From assembly GCF_016097555.1 (NCBI RefSeq), contig NC_054701.1, forward strand, positions 67,672,475-67,736,474: a DNA stretch of 64,000 nt, given 5' to 3'. A model generated the notes under the pieces. That model saw only the letters and a program-made list of their open reading frames with translations, did not search any database and had not been told where the DNA came from. Positions 53,636-64,000 of this stretch are shown piece by piece. Numbering within the stretch: the stretch's first letter is position 1; each line of letters begins with the position of its first letter. This stretch comes from Gigantopelta aegis (Eukaryota > Mollusca > Gastropoda > Neomphalida > Peltospiridae). Both the position numbers and the translations under genes were made by a program.

Positions 53636-56314
53636 AGCTTGTCAATCTTGTGATGATAATAACAGCACCAAGTCTTGGCACCAGTGGTAGGTAAAGGGAT
53701 GCTAACTACTATTACAACTATCACTTCCAAGAATCAATCTGCTCAAAAATAAATGTTCATTTTGATTCCAAATCCTTTGTGTAACAGTTATCAGCTTCTA
53801 TCACCCCAATGTTTAAAACAATTAAAACCTACCCATTCACAAATCACTAACCTTTTCTTTTTTAAAAATACATTTTTCTTTTTAAAATATCTACTGCATT
53901 CACAGCTCACATGTACCTACAGTTTCCTACTGTAGTTGCAATATAAGTTAACAAACAGTCTTATACAGTGTATTTTCAAATAATTTGTACATACACATGT
54001 ACATTGTATGTGTATGACATTGTAGTAACCTGTTCATATCATGACATTGTAGTAACCTGTTCATATCATATGTACATGTGTATGGGTATGTGCAATTTTA
54101 ATAGTTGTTTTAATGTAAGAGCAATCAGTCCAATGTTGTTTTTGTAGGTTAACTGATTAAGAATCTATAAAGTTCCTGTAACCTACTTTACAATTTGGCT
54201 TTTCGTATATTCACACAAAGAGACTCACGACTAGCTCTGAGCCAGCAGAAAATTTCGACAAATCATCTATCAAATTTAAAAAAAATGCAGAAAGCCAGTT
54301 ATTTTCTAACAAAACATCATTTATTTCATGAAATTATTTCGCCAAATTAAAATAAAATTCATCAATTGTTTTTGAAATTTGCAATTGGCGAATTTTTCGA
54401 GTGCCAGAGCTAGCCCTGGAGACTCGTTGATCCTTTTAGATTATCAACTGATGTAAACATGTGAAAATGGGTTTACATGTAAATGTTTTCATTAGACTGA
54501 ATCTAAAACATTTTATTAACTTCATCAAAAATTGCAAACTTTCTGAGCCAATATCAAGACATATCCTACTTCAACTTCTTTCAGTCTTGTATTAATAGTA
54601 ATAATCTTTTTTTTTAAAGTTGAACTAGTTTTTACTTAGTAAAAGCTTGATACCGTAGGCCACCAATTTGAGCAATTATAGCACAATACCATACACCAAT
54701 AGCCTAGATATAACATTTAGCTTTACTATTGCTTCAAAAAGACACTTTCAGTGCGATACCATTTCTCTGTGTATTTAAAATACACGACAAGATAAATGTT
54801 TTGTGTATTCTTTTGGCTATAATTAATTCAACAGTATCACCAAGGCACATAAAAAGGTATATGTACATATCCCTTACAAAGTTTAAAAAAAAAAAAACAA
54901 AAAAAAAGAATTTGTATTTTCTTTCCGTAATTAATATGTCAAAATTAAAAATTCAATGTAGACAGCATTCTGTATTATAGAGACATATTACACAGTACAT
55001 ATTATACAAAACATTTGTAGATTCTGATAGCAAGAAATATCAGAAATAAAGGTTCTAAAGAATTATTTGAAAATGTATTATATACGAAGATTCCAGACTA
55101 AAGCTAAACTAATTTGCGCTACATGTATGTTTTTAAATGTTAAATAACATAAACAAAACTTCTTAATTTTTGGCAGTTTAGTGACTATCAATCCATAAGA
55201 ATCAAAACTAATGCTGAAAAATACAAAAACAACATGGAAAAATTAAATTACGGTCATTATTTATAATAAATCTCATTCTTTAAAACAAATTTGTTTCCTG
55301 TAACCTAAACGACTAATTGAATGTAAATGTTAAATATTATACTGAAAAATTAAAAGCAATTAAAAAGCGGAGAATAAAATTATCGCTCAGTGAGTGGTGG
55401 TGATACAACAAAACTCAGTCATGTTTTTCTATTGGTCGGGTTACAGCAAGCAAATTATTAAGGCATCGTTCCTTACTTTGTAGTCATTGTAAATGGTTCC
55501 AGCTCACAAGATTTGTGACTGATTAAAACTGCATGTACAAATTACATGTAATAATATTGCATTTCCTTACTTGGAATATCAATACATGTATCTGTATATA
55601 TATGAAGTTTCATCACAAAATGCCATATTAAAAACTATTGTGCGAACACCACTCAGACACCATTTACACGTTGACAAAAACAAGTTCAAATTCAGTTTTC
55701 AGCAAAACGCAATACGATTGTCTGAGAATAAATGGCAGATTGCAGAGAAACTGGCGTAGTGTTTATGGTGGTTTGGAATAAAACATTTTTAGGATTGGGA
55801 GTGTATAGTGGCGTTTATCACATTTTGTGATGGAACTCTTTATATATTCCATGTGTTTCATACGAATGCTTATAGTAGTTCACAGTGGATTACAAAATTA
55901 ATATGTTTTCTTGCTTTTTAAATACAATTCACTTTGAGCCAAGTCCAACAAACATTAGGATTCATAACCAGAATACATTGAATATATTTTAACTGAAATC
56001 TAACCAAATAAAATTTCATAAAAGTAATACGTCATTTAATTGTTAAACAGATTATTAGCTGCGACATGAATGACACCATCTCTGTAAATGGGTTTTGTTT
56101 TCTGTATTTTGTTTTTTAATGTACAATACTTGTTTCAGGATGATACTATTTAACCAATTTCATAACATGATTGGATTAGTACATGTAGATATATGCACAT
56201 CATCAGTAAACAGAATTCAAATTTAATTCTAACAATAAAACTGCATTATATTATAATCATAAATCAACTAACTTGGCCACACAAGAACCATGTGGAAAAA
56301 CAACTTATGTGCAC
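53636..56314. other. AT-rich stretch without recognised features
   Basis: Small local duplications (TGTAGTAACCTGTTCATATC at about 54024 and 54049). No coding or RNA gene recognised on either strand. Confidence 0.5.
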
Positions 56315-58422
56315 AGTGGAACCTGCCTAAACCAGATCATGACAAAATTGCATTCCTATTAAAACCAGCCAATATTTCTCTCCTGAATTTTTTCCTATAT
56401 GTATTCAATGTAATAAACCAAAACGTGTCCAGAAAGCATATGAATATTTGCATCAAAACTTTATAGATTCTTAATCAATTAACCTGCAAAAACAACATTG
56501 GACTGATTGTTCTAACATTTAAAAAATAATTAAAATTGCACATACACATGTACATGTATATATGGGCCATTCCATGGTATTTGGTCCATGATTGTGGAAA
56601 TTTCAAAATGATCTGTTAAACTAAGTTTTTATTATAACTTAAAGTTAACAGCTGTAAGCACATACAAATATACTTTTATTGCCAATTTACTTATGTTTTA
56701 TGGGTTTTAATGATGGTTTTATTTGAAAAAAGAATTTTTGTAAGCCAGGACGTGACATTTGTTTTTTGGTAATATTTCATTACTGTCATGTCAAATTTAA
56801 AAATTAGGTATCAGGACATCATACCTAAAATATACTGCATATGAAAATACTACTTTGCCTTCTTTCATATCATAATTAGTATATTAAATTATTTTTCAAA
56901 ATATATAATGTCACGTCCTGGCTGATTTGACATATAAAAGTTAATCTTATTTAAAAACTATTTTTCAGAAATAAAAATCCTTTTTAATCCTCCTCCTTCC
57001 CTATGTTCCAAGTATAAATAAAAGGTATAATAATGACTGGTTGTATTAAATTATTAAAATAACCACCTCAAACTTTGAGCCAGGACGTGACACTGACTAG
57101 ATAATGCACATGTACCTAAAAGAAATAACTTTTATTTTCAATAGTTTTGTCATCACCATTAAGAATCAGAAACGGAGAAACTGGACGTTCGGGGGAGCAT
57201 ATTCAAATATTTAACGTGGGTTTATGTAGATAAAAAAATACTATTATCAATTAATTCTATGCTGCTATGTTTTGACCAAACAGTGAATTATTGATAATCT
57301 ACCAATTTAAGGAATATTGTATTTACACCAAATGTTCCATTTTGTGAATCCAAACTGGTGTACACACATGTACAATAAATATTGTGTCAAAGAATTCTTC
57401 AAATAGAATGTTCTGCTAAAATCTTAAGTTTATTCCTTGGCAGATACGGATATCCAAACATGAATTACATTATATAAACCAACATTCCTCCAGTGAAGGA
57501 TGTACATGTAATTGGTAAAGATACATGTTGATCATAAAACTTGAGTTGGAGGAATTCAAATCAGTTGTGTCGTTGAGATTTTTGGTATTGTCAACCATCA
57601 ACAGTTTATATTAATATACATTGTTGACAGTTTGGCCTATCAGATAATGATAAACAGAAAGAAGAAACTGTCCAAAAACTAATTTCTATACTGACTGGGG
57701 TTCATATTTTGAATTCCAATTAAATCAGATGATCATAAAAATACCAGCAAAAGGCAAAATATAATATATTTTCATTCTAAAACATATGGTAAATTGCAAA
57801 CAAGAATTCTACAGAATTAAATGTCTTGCCTACCATAAACTTATTCAGTGTCATTGATAGTGCATCTGTAGATATCCATCTCAATGCATATTAAAAAACT
57901 TCAAAAAATTAAATTAAAATTTTAAAATAATAAAAGTTGAAAAACAAATTTATATATATGAACAGCATACTTGCAACAGTCAATTAAGATTTTTCATAAT
58001 TTGTAATGGCAAAATAAATTTTTATTGTTTATGGTTAAATTGTTGTCCTTTTATATTATTATAAATGTACACTTAGTACATGTATATATTTGTATGGTAG
58101 TGCCATTGAATGGTTAAACAAATGTAACTTTTAATTAATTTATTTACTGTTGTAAAAGACATTCTAGTGTTGGGATAGCTTGGAATTTCAGATTCAGATT
58201 TCTCTTTTTTTTCTGACAAGAATGTATTTAAGAAGTAGACAAATGTATTTAAGAAGTAGTCAAATGTATTTAAGAAGTAGTCAAATGTATTTAAGAAGTA
58301 GTCAAATGTATTTATGAAATACTGATAGTCACTAAAATGCAAATGCCAGAACCTTCTCTAAACTGGATAAATGTTGAGCTGACTCGGTTCCCAAGGTGAT
58401 CTGATTTAGGCAGGCTGCACTG
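56315..58422. mobile_element. Possible 2.1-kb DNA transposon bounded by CAGTGSARCCTGCCTAAAY TIRs
   Basis: CAGTGGAACCTGCCTAAACC-AGATC at 56315 and, inverted near 58422, CAGTGCAGCCTGCCTAAATC-AGATC (23 of 25 bases). The size and ends recall pogo/Tigger-like elements, but I see no transposase coding, so it is degenerate or non-autonomous. Three copies of a GCCAGGACGTGACA motif lie inside. Confidence 0.45.
58224..58320. repeat. 21-bp minisatellite, about 5 copies
   Basis: Unit AAATGTATTTAAGAAGTAGTC in tandem, inside the possible 2.1-kb transposon. Confidence 0.9.
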
Positions 58423-58730
58423 TATAACAGTCTAAGAGACGTATTTTGTGTTAACTTGATAAATATTCCTTTACAAAAGTTACAATCACCCCGTTATGTT
58501 TATGATATATGAGTACATATACCTTCACCACCATGAAATCAAATAAATATTGCGAGCTAAGACATACATGTAATAGCTAATACATGTAAAACATTCACTA
58601 CACTTCCAATAAATTATTGTCACTTATTATGAAACTTCTGCATAATTATATATTATATACTGGTGTACACAGGTGTATAAATTCATGGGAAAATGTATCT
58701 TTATATGTACAAAATCTAGATCAAAATTAA

Positions 58731-58836
58731 GGATCGAATTTACAAAGCCTGTTTATGTCTTACACATGTGTAGCTACATACATTTACAATGCTTAGACAT
58801 CTGTACTTAAGAAAAACAGGCTTTGTAAATCCGGCC
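58731..58836. mobile_element. 106-bp MITE, family F
   Basis: GGATCGAATTTACAAAGCCT at the left and its near inverse AGGCTTTGTAAATCCGGCC at the right. The unexpanded form of the element at 50073-50413. Confidence 0.65.
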
Positions 58837-59295
58837 CTTTGTGTTCTCTTACTGCTAAGATGTTGTACACAATTTATGTCAAATATCCCAAATATAGCAG
58901 ACATAAAATATAAAAAGTAGACATTAAATTGAATACTGAGATTAAAACTGCATGCCAGCATGAAAACTAAAATTTTAAATAAAAATTCTGAAATTATCCA
59001 AATAAGCTTAAATAAAAAATCCAAGTTGCAGCAAATCTCTATACTAAATTTAGCTGCAGACAATTTTTTTATAGAAAATCCCAAAGACAAATATAAATCA
59101 AATTTATATGGACATAATGAGGTCATGCAAAGACCTGGAACAGCTACAAAATCGAAGGTATGAATTTTAAAAAATGGTATTGGCAAACTTTGGCATAAAG
59201 TGATTACAAATGTCATTAACAAGGTTCCTTAACTGTACCATAGATTACAAATGGTAACCCAGGATATCAAAAAAGGTTTTTATCAACAAACTATC

Positions 59296-61038
59296 TTAGA
59301 CTTCAATATCTTCGTGGAATAGCTGAGTGGCCAAGATCTCTCCCGTGACTATTGTTTGGCAGGATACGCTGCAAAACTGCGGCTTGGACTTTTTGATCCC
59401 ATTCCCATTCATCAGGTTTTCTTCATCTGTCCTTGGACTGCTGTTGCTCTTGTTGCTGCGGGGACTGTCACTGATCACAGACTGGTTCATGTAGTAGCGC
59501 TCCGCCACCATGTTCAGCTGCGGTGCAGCCTCCTCACCATCGCTGAAGTCATCGTCGACGTCTTGAAGACCTGCCAGTTCCGCTGGTTTAAAATTCCACA
59601 CAGGAACGATGCCTGCACCACTGGGAGCTGCATCGGAGAACGAATACTTCACACCTCCAATGCTGAGTGGTGTGGTGGCTTCATTGCAGTCATTCATGTG
59701 TGGAATCTCTCTCTGCATTTCTTCTTCAATGTTGTTCATAGGCTTGGCCGATTCTCTGGGAATACCATCAAGTTTTAAGTCTAGCTTTGCCGCAACTTTC
59801 TCGATTAAATCTTCAATCGATTCGTGCTCTTTCCACACTCTGACTGCCCTCCATCGAGCCCGACTACCCTTAGGTGCAGGAATTGCATCAAAACAGACAG
59901 TCTCCCCAACCACAAGTACTTTGCATAAATCATCAATTGCTTTACCAAATATCGTCCGGTCTATGAAGACATGCTCATGCTTGCCAAGGTCAATGATTCC
60001 CCACAGTTTGGCAACATGATAAATCTTACCCTTCCGACCAGACAAATTAGGACGGCCTGCCGTCTGTGGGCGACTGCCAGTGATGATGACATTCAAACGA
60101 GTGTTTTTAATAGGAGATATCAACCCATCATCTGACACCAGGAACAAGTTGGAGTGAGCACGAACAAACTTTTCCAATTCAGCTTTACCGTATCCTATGG
60201 TATTGCGAAGACTTTCTGGAGCCTGGCTGAAATGAGTGCACAAGACATTAACTTTCATGTCACCTTTCTTCTCAATGATGCTCTTAATAAACATGACAGC
60301 TTTGTACTCATTAGCTGTCATAGTGACAGGACCTGGCTTGGAACTCGAACTGGATGGTGTTTTTACTGCTGCTTGGGTCTTGTAACTGTCTGACACATCC
60401 AGAGACTTTGGCCGCCTCTTCAATTTAGGGGTGTGCTGATTAGGCAGCAGAAGAAAGTTCTGACTTGCAGATGACGTCATTTTCAGATCTCTGATTGGCT
60501 CTGAGTTGGGATTCACAGCATTGAACGTGACATTATCTTTCAGACTGACCATATCATCTTTGATGTCAAAAATCAACGGATGACGAAGAAGCCATTCCAG
60601 AAACTTATTCTGCGGTCCAACACATTCGCGGATTGATTGCGATGCCTGCGACAGGTGGCCAGCCAGACTGGCAACTGGCATGGTGGTCTCGCCTTTCTTG
60701 ATCATCCGGTTGCGAAAGTACTGTACAGCCTCGGTCTCCACTGACACATCGGAGGTGCTTGTCCTTGATGAAGCTGGGCTGCTTTCTCGAAAGTCCTCCC
60801 CAAGAGCAGTTCCATCATTCAAACTCACAAGGTTTCCATTTACAGTGAACAGTGAAGGATATTTCAGAAGAAATTTCTTCAGACCAGCTTCATTGCCTCC
60901 AGCGGCCGTGCGCATCTCCGACGTGAAATTGCGACTGCCAAATCGTCCTGCTAGCTGGCTAATGGTCAAGGGGACCGAACTGTACATTAAAGTCTCCAAA
61001 AAATGCAACATCACCTTGTGACCTGGATCGTCAGCCAT
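59296..61038 (-). CDS. Egalitarian-like protein, 580 aa, one large exon without the exonuclease domain
   Basis: Similar to the N-terminal half of Drosophila Egalitarian, an RNA-binding adaptor linking localised mRNAs to BicD and dynein. Seen: three related modules at residues 7-73 (QLAGRFG...EMRTAAGG...GLKKFLLKYPSLF), 104-167 (LAGHLSQASQSIRECVG) and 244-310, each with the winged-helix-like pattern of helices then F-L-x-x-x-P-x-L-F and a beta turn. A cold-shock/OB-like segment lies at 335-404 (KLWGIIDLGKHEHVFID, then PAPKGSRARWRAVRVW). Serine-rich and acidic linkers follow. The C-terminus has SVSCQTIVTG (557-566), loosely like a dynein light chain (LC8) site. Odd: the exonuclease domain expected after this region is absent, and no convincing donor precedes the TAA at 59296-59298. 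It may be a short isoform, a truncated paralogue, or a gene whose later exons I could not find. An acceptor-like CATCAG|GT at 61129-61130 suggests a spliced 5' leader. Confidence 0.8.
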   Translation of the reverse strand: MADDPGHKVMLHFLETLMYSSVPLTISQLAGRFGSRNFTSEMRTAAGGNEAGLKKFLLKYPSLFTVNGNLVSLNDGTALGEDFRESSPASSRTSTSDVSVETEAVQYFRNRMIKKGETTMPVASLAGHLSQASQSIRECVGPQNKFLEWLLRHPLIFDIKDDMVSLKDNVTFNAVNPNSEPIRDLKMTSSASQNFLLLPNQHTPKLKRRPKSLDVSDSYKTQAAVKTPSSSSSKPGPVTMTANEYKAVMFIKSIIEKKGDMKVNVLCTHFSQAPESLRNTIGYGKAELEKFVRAHSNLFLVSDDGLISPIKNTRLNVIITGSRPQTAGRPNLSGRKGKIYHVAKLWGIIDLGKHEHVFIDRTIFGKAIDDLCKVLVVGETVCFDAIPAPKGSRARWRAVRVWKEHESIEDLIEKVAAKLDLKLDGIPRESAKPMNNIEEEMQREIPHMNDCNEATTPLSIGGVKYSFSDAAPSGAGIVPVWNFKPAELAGLQDVDDDFSDGEEAAPQLNMVAERYYMNQSVISDSPRSNKSNSSPRTDEENLMNGNGIKKSKPQFCSVSCQTIVTGEILATQLFHEDIEV

Positions 61039-61130
61039 TTTGGGGTTTTTTTTGTGTTTGTATCGAAATTAGGAAACCAAGGGAGTTTGAATTCACATTT
61101 GACCTCTTCCAGGTGTAGCTCTTCGTACCT
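61039..61130 (-). promoter_or_regulatory. 5' leader and likely splice acceptor of the Egalitarian-like gene
   Basis: Reading the minus strand, a T-rich tract (TTTTTTGTTTTAAATCATCAG) ends in AG at 61130-61129, followed by a leader of about 90 nt and the ATG at 61038. This resembles a 3' splice site, implying a separate upstream 5' UTR exon that I did not locate. Inference from sequence pattern only. Confidence 0.45.
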
Positions 61131-61669
61131 GATGATTTAAAACAAAAAACGTCAAATACCAACTGAACAAGAAATAAAAAGGATACATATTCATGTAGGA
61201 ATCATGTCCTGGAGTACTTTTAACATGTGTCTGTAAATACTGAATTTATATAGGGTTTTTGGGGTGGGTATTTTTTCGAGACTTATGTTAGTTTTAATCA
61301 CCAAGTTATCCATCCTCAATTTTACAATAAATGAGCACTAGAAAGTTCTTAATACATGATCAAAGGTATTTGAGGCAAATTTGCTAGACAACCTGAGTCT
61401 TTATATGATGATATACCCTTGAGAATAATTTCAAACTATGACACAGGTTGCTCTGCACCACTAGCAAATATTCTCATCTTAGCTAAGGATTTTACCAATT
61501 ATATTTGCATTTGCAGGACAGTGGTTATCGTTTTTCTAGGGGGGGGGGGGTGGGGGGGGGGACTTATTTCCATGTGTATATAAAAATATATGTACAAGTT
61601 TAGGTGTAAAAATACACATTTTGCTAACCACCCTCTGTTTTCCAGATCTGTCTACATGGAAAACAAGAC

Positions 61670-61850
61670 AGTTTGTTTCTTTAACGACACCACTACTAGT
61701 CTAGGGTACATTGATTTCAAACATTCATCAAGGTAATTATAACATAATGCCGTAGAGAGAAAACTAACTACATTTTTCCATTAAATATTAGGGATCTTTA
61801 ATATGCACCATCCCACAACAGGATAGCACATAACAACAAGACCACACTGT
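61670..61850 (-). mobile_element. SINE-A fragment upstream of the Egalitarian-like gene
   Basis: TTTAACGACACCACTACTAG, TTTTTCCATTAAATATTAGG and GCACCATCCCACAACAGGAT; diverged inverse body without the head. Confidence 0.65.
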
Positions 61851-61889
61851 TCTTGACAGGTAAAAGGATTCCTCCAAAATAATGCTATT

Positions 61890-63840
61890 ACCAGTGCCAC
61901 CATCTCTTGGCCACCATCCCTTGGCTTGTCATTACCACCATCCCTTGGCTTGACATTACCACAATCCCTTGGCTTGACATTACCATTATCCCTTGGCTTG
62001 ACATTACCACCATCCCTTGGCTTGACATTACCATTATCCCTTGGCTTGACATTAACACCATCCCTTGGCTTGACATTACCATTATCCCTTGGCTTGACAT
62101 TAACACCATCCCTTGGCTTGACATTACCATTATCCCTTGGCTTGTCATTACTACCATCCCTTGGCTTGTCATTACCATTATCCCTTGGCTTGACATTACC
62201 ACCATCCCTTGGCTTGTCATTACCACCATCCCTTGGCTTGTCATTACCACCATCCCTCGACTTGACATTACCACCATCCCTTGGCTTGACATTACCACAA
62301 TCCCTTGGCTTGACATTACCATTATCCCTTGGCTTGACATTACCACCATCCCTTGGCTTGACATTACCATTATCCCTTGGCTTGACATTAACACCATCCC
62401 TTGGCTTGACATTACCATTATCCCTTGGCTTGACATTAACACCATCCCTTGGCTTGACATTACCATTATCCCTTGGCTTGTCATTACTACCATCCCTTGG
62501 CTTGTCATTACCATTATCCCTTGGCTTGACATTACCACCATCCCTTGGCTTGTCATTACCACCATCCCTTGGCTTGTCATTACCACCATCCCTCGACTTG
62601 ACATTACCACCATCCCTTGGCGTGTCATTACCACCATCCCTTGGCTTGTCATTACCACCATCCCTTGACTTGACATTACCACCATCCCTTGGCGTGTCAT
62701 TGCCACCGTCCCTTGGCCTGCCATTACCACCATCCATTGGGCTGCCATTGCCACCATCCCTTGGCCTACCATTACCACCATCCCTTGGCCTGCCATTACC
62801 ACCATCCCTTGGCCTGCCATTGTCACCATCCCTTGGCCTGCCATTGCCACCATCCCTTGGCCTGCCATTATCACCATCCCTTGGCCTGCCATTGCCACCA
62901 TCCCTTGGCCTGCCATTGTCACCATCCCTTGGCCTGCCATTGCCACCATCCCTTGGCCTGCCATTACCCTGCCATTACCACTATCTCTTGGCCTGCCATT
63001 ACCACCATCTCTTGGCCTGCCATTACCACCATCTCTTGGCCTGCCATTACCACCATCTCTTGGCCTGCCATTACCACCATCTCTTGGCCTGCCATTACCA
63101 CCATCTCTTGGCCTGCCATTACCACCATCCCTTGGCCTGCCATTACCACCATCTCTTGGCCTGCCATTGCTACCATTCCTTGGCCTGCCATTACCACCAT
63201 CTCTTGGCCTGCCATTACTACCATTCCTTGGCCTGCCATTACCACCATCTCTTGGCCTGCCATTACCACCATCCCTTGGCCTGCCATTACCACCATTCCT
63301 TGGCCTACCATTACCACCATCCCTTAGCCTACCATTACCACAATCCCTTGGCATGTTATTACCACCATCCCTTGGCCTGCCATTGCCACCATCCCTTGGT
63401 CTGCCATTGCTACCATCCCTTGGCATGTCATTACCACCATCCATTGGCCTGCCATTACCATCATCCCTTGGCCTGCCATTACCATCATCCCTTGTCCTAC
63501 CATTGCCACCATCCCTTGGCCTGCCATTGTCACCATCCCTTGGCCTGCCATTGTCACCATCCCTTGGCCTGCCACTGTCACCATCCCTTGGCCTGCCATT
63601 ACCGCCATCCCTTGGCCTGCCATTACCACCATCTCTTGGCCTGCCATTACCACCATCTCTTGGCCTGCCATTACCACCATCTCTTGGCCTGCTATTACCA
63701 CCATCCCTTGGCCTGCCATTGTCACTATCCCTTGGCCTGCCATTACCACCATCCCTTGGCCTGTCATTACCACCATCCCTTGGCCTGTCATTACCACCAT
63801 CTCTTGGCCTGCTATTACCACCATCCCTTGGCCTTCCAAG
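61890..63840. repeat. 24-bp minisatellite of about 1.95 kb with higher-order structure
   Basis: Two domains: GGCTTGACATTACCATTATCCCTT-type units (about 61900-62690) and GGCCTGCCATTACCACCATCCCTT-type units (about 62700-63840). Marker variants at 62051, 62099 and 62255 recur exactly 336 bp later (62387, 62435, 62591), so a 14-unit block is duplicated. Frames are open on both strands because 24 is divisible by three. Confidence 0.95.
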
Positions 63841-64000
63841 AATTCATAGAGATCTCAACTTGCTGGACCACAGGTGGGATATCCTGTGTCAGAGACACTG
63901 GACCCACCAGAAGCCAACCTACAGGAACAAGAATTTACATGAACTGGAACAAGCATCACATTAAGAATAGCATTGATCAGAGATCTCACTACTGGCATGA

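Noticed and set aside
58740..59222. 160-aa minus-strand frame downstream of the Egalitarian-like ORF, as its missing exonuclease part
   Set aside because: It shows no exonuclease motifs, covers an F-family MITE and reads like AT-rich non-coding DNA.
61781..63964. Repetitive proteins of 171-518 aa on both strands
   Set aside because: The 24-bp array leaves several frames open at once on both strands, as expected by chance for such a repeat.

Overview
This is a eukaryotic window: spliced genes with GT-AG introns, AT-rich intergenic DNA and very dense short interspersed and foldback elements. tRNA-headed SINEs (three related families, called A, B and C here), TTAA-flanked foldback MITEs and many minisatellites, together with the protein sequences, point to a lophotrochozoan, most likely a mollusc. 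That placement is inference; no rRNA or mitochondrial marker is present.

Layout. 1-11.0 kb holds only repeats: a decayed hAT-type transposase, two Mutator-like foldback elements with 9-bp target duplications, several SINE pieces and a 76-bp palindrome. 11.0-36.3 kb (+ strand) holds a complete MOV10-type SF1 RNA helicase gene. I reconstructed it as 16 coding exons with consistent splice phases, 3,243 nt including the stop, giving 1,080 aa. Its introns carry about 20 SINEs, a LINE 3' remnant, MITEs and tandem arrays. 36.3-59.3 kb is AT-rich with no gene I can recognise. It includes three foldback elements that have amplified an internal segment into minisatellites, a long (CT)n tract and a SINE-poor stretch from about 45.4 kb. 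59.3-61.1 kb (- strand) encodes a 580-aa Egalitarian-like protein in one large exon. 61.9-63.8 kb is a 24-bp minisatellite with a higher-order 336-bp duplication.

The two genes are convergent. MOV10 proteins act in RNA silencing, mRNA turnover and retroelement restriction. Egalitarian is known from Drosophila as an RNA-binding dynein adaptor. Both are RNA-related, but nothing here shows they work together.

The most interesting observations concern mobile DNA and gene structure. A SINE inserted at the exon 4/intron 4 boundary of MOV10 duplicated the splice donor in its target-site duplication. One SINE is an A/B chimera that moved as a unit. A LINE remnant has a 3' tail resembling the SINE tails. 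Several MITEs have turned into minisatellites.
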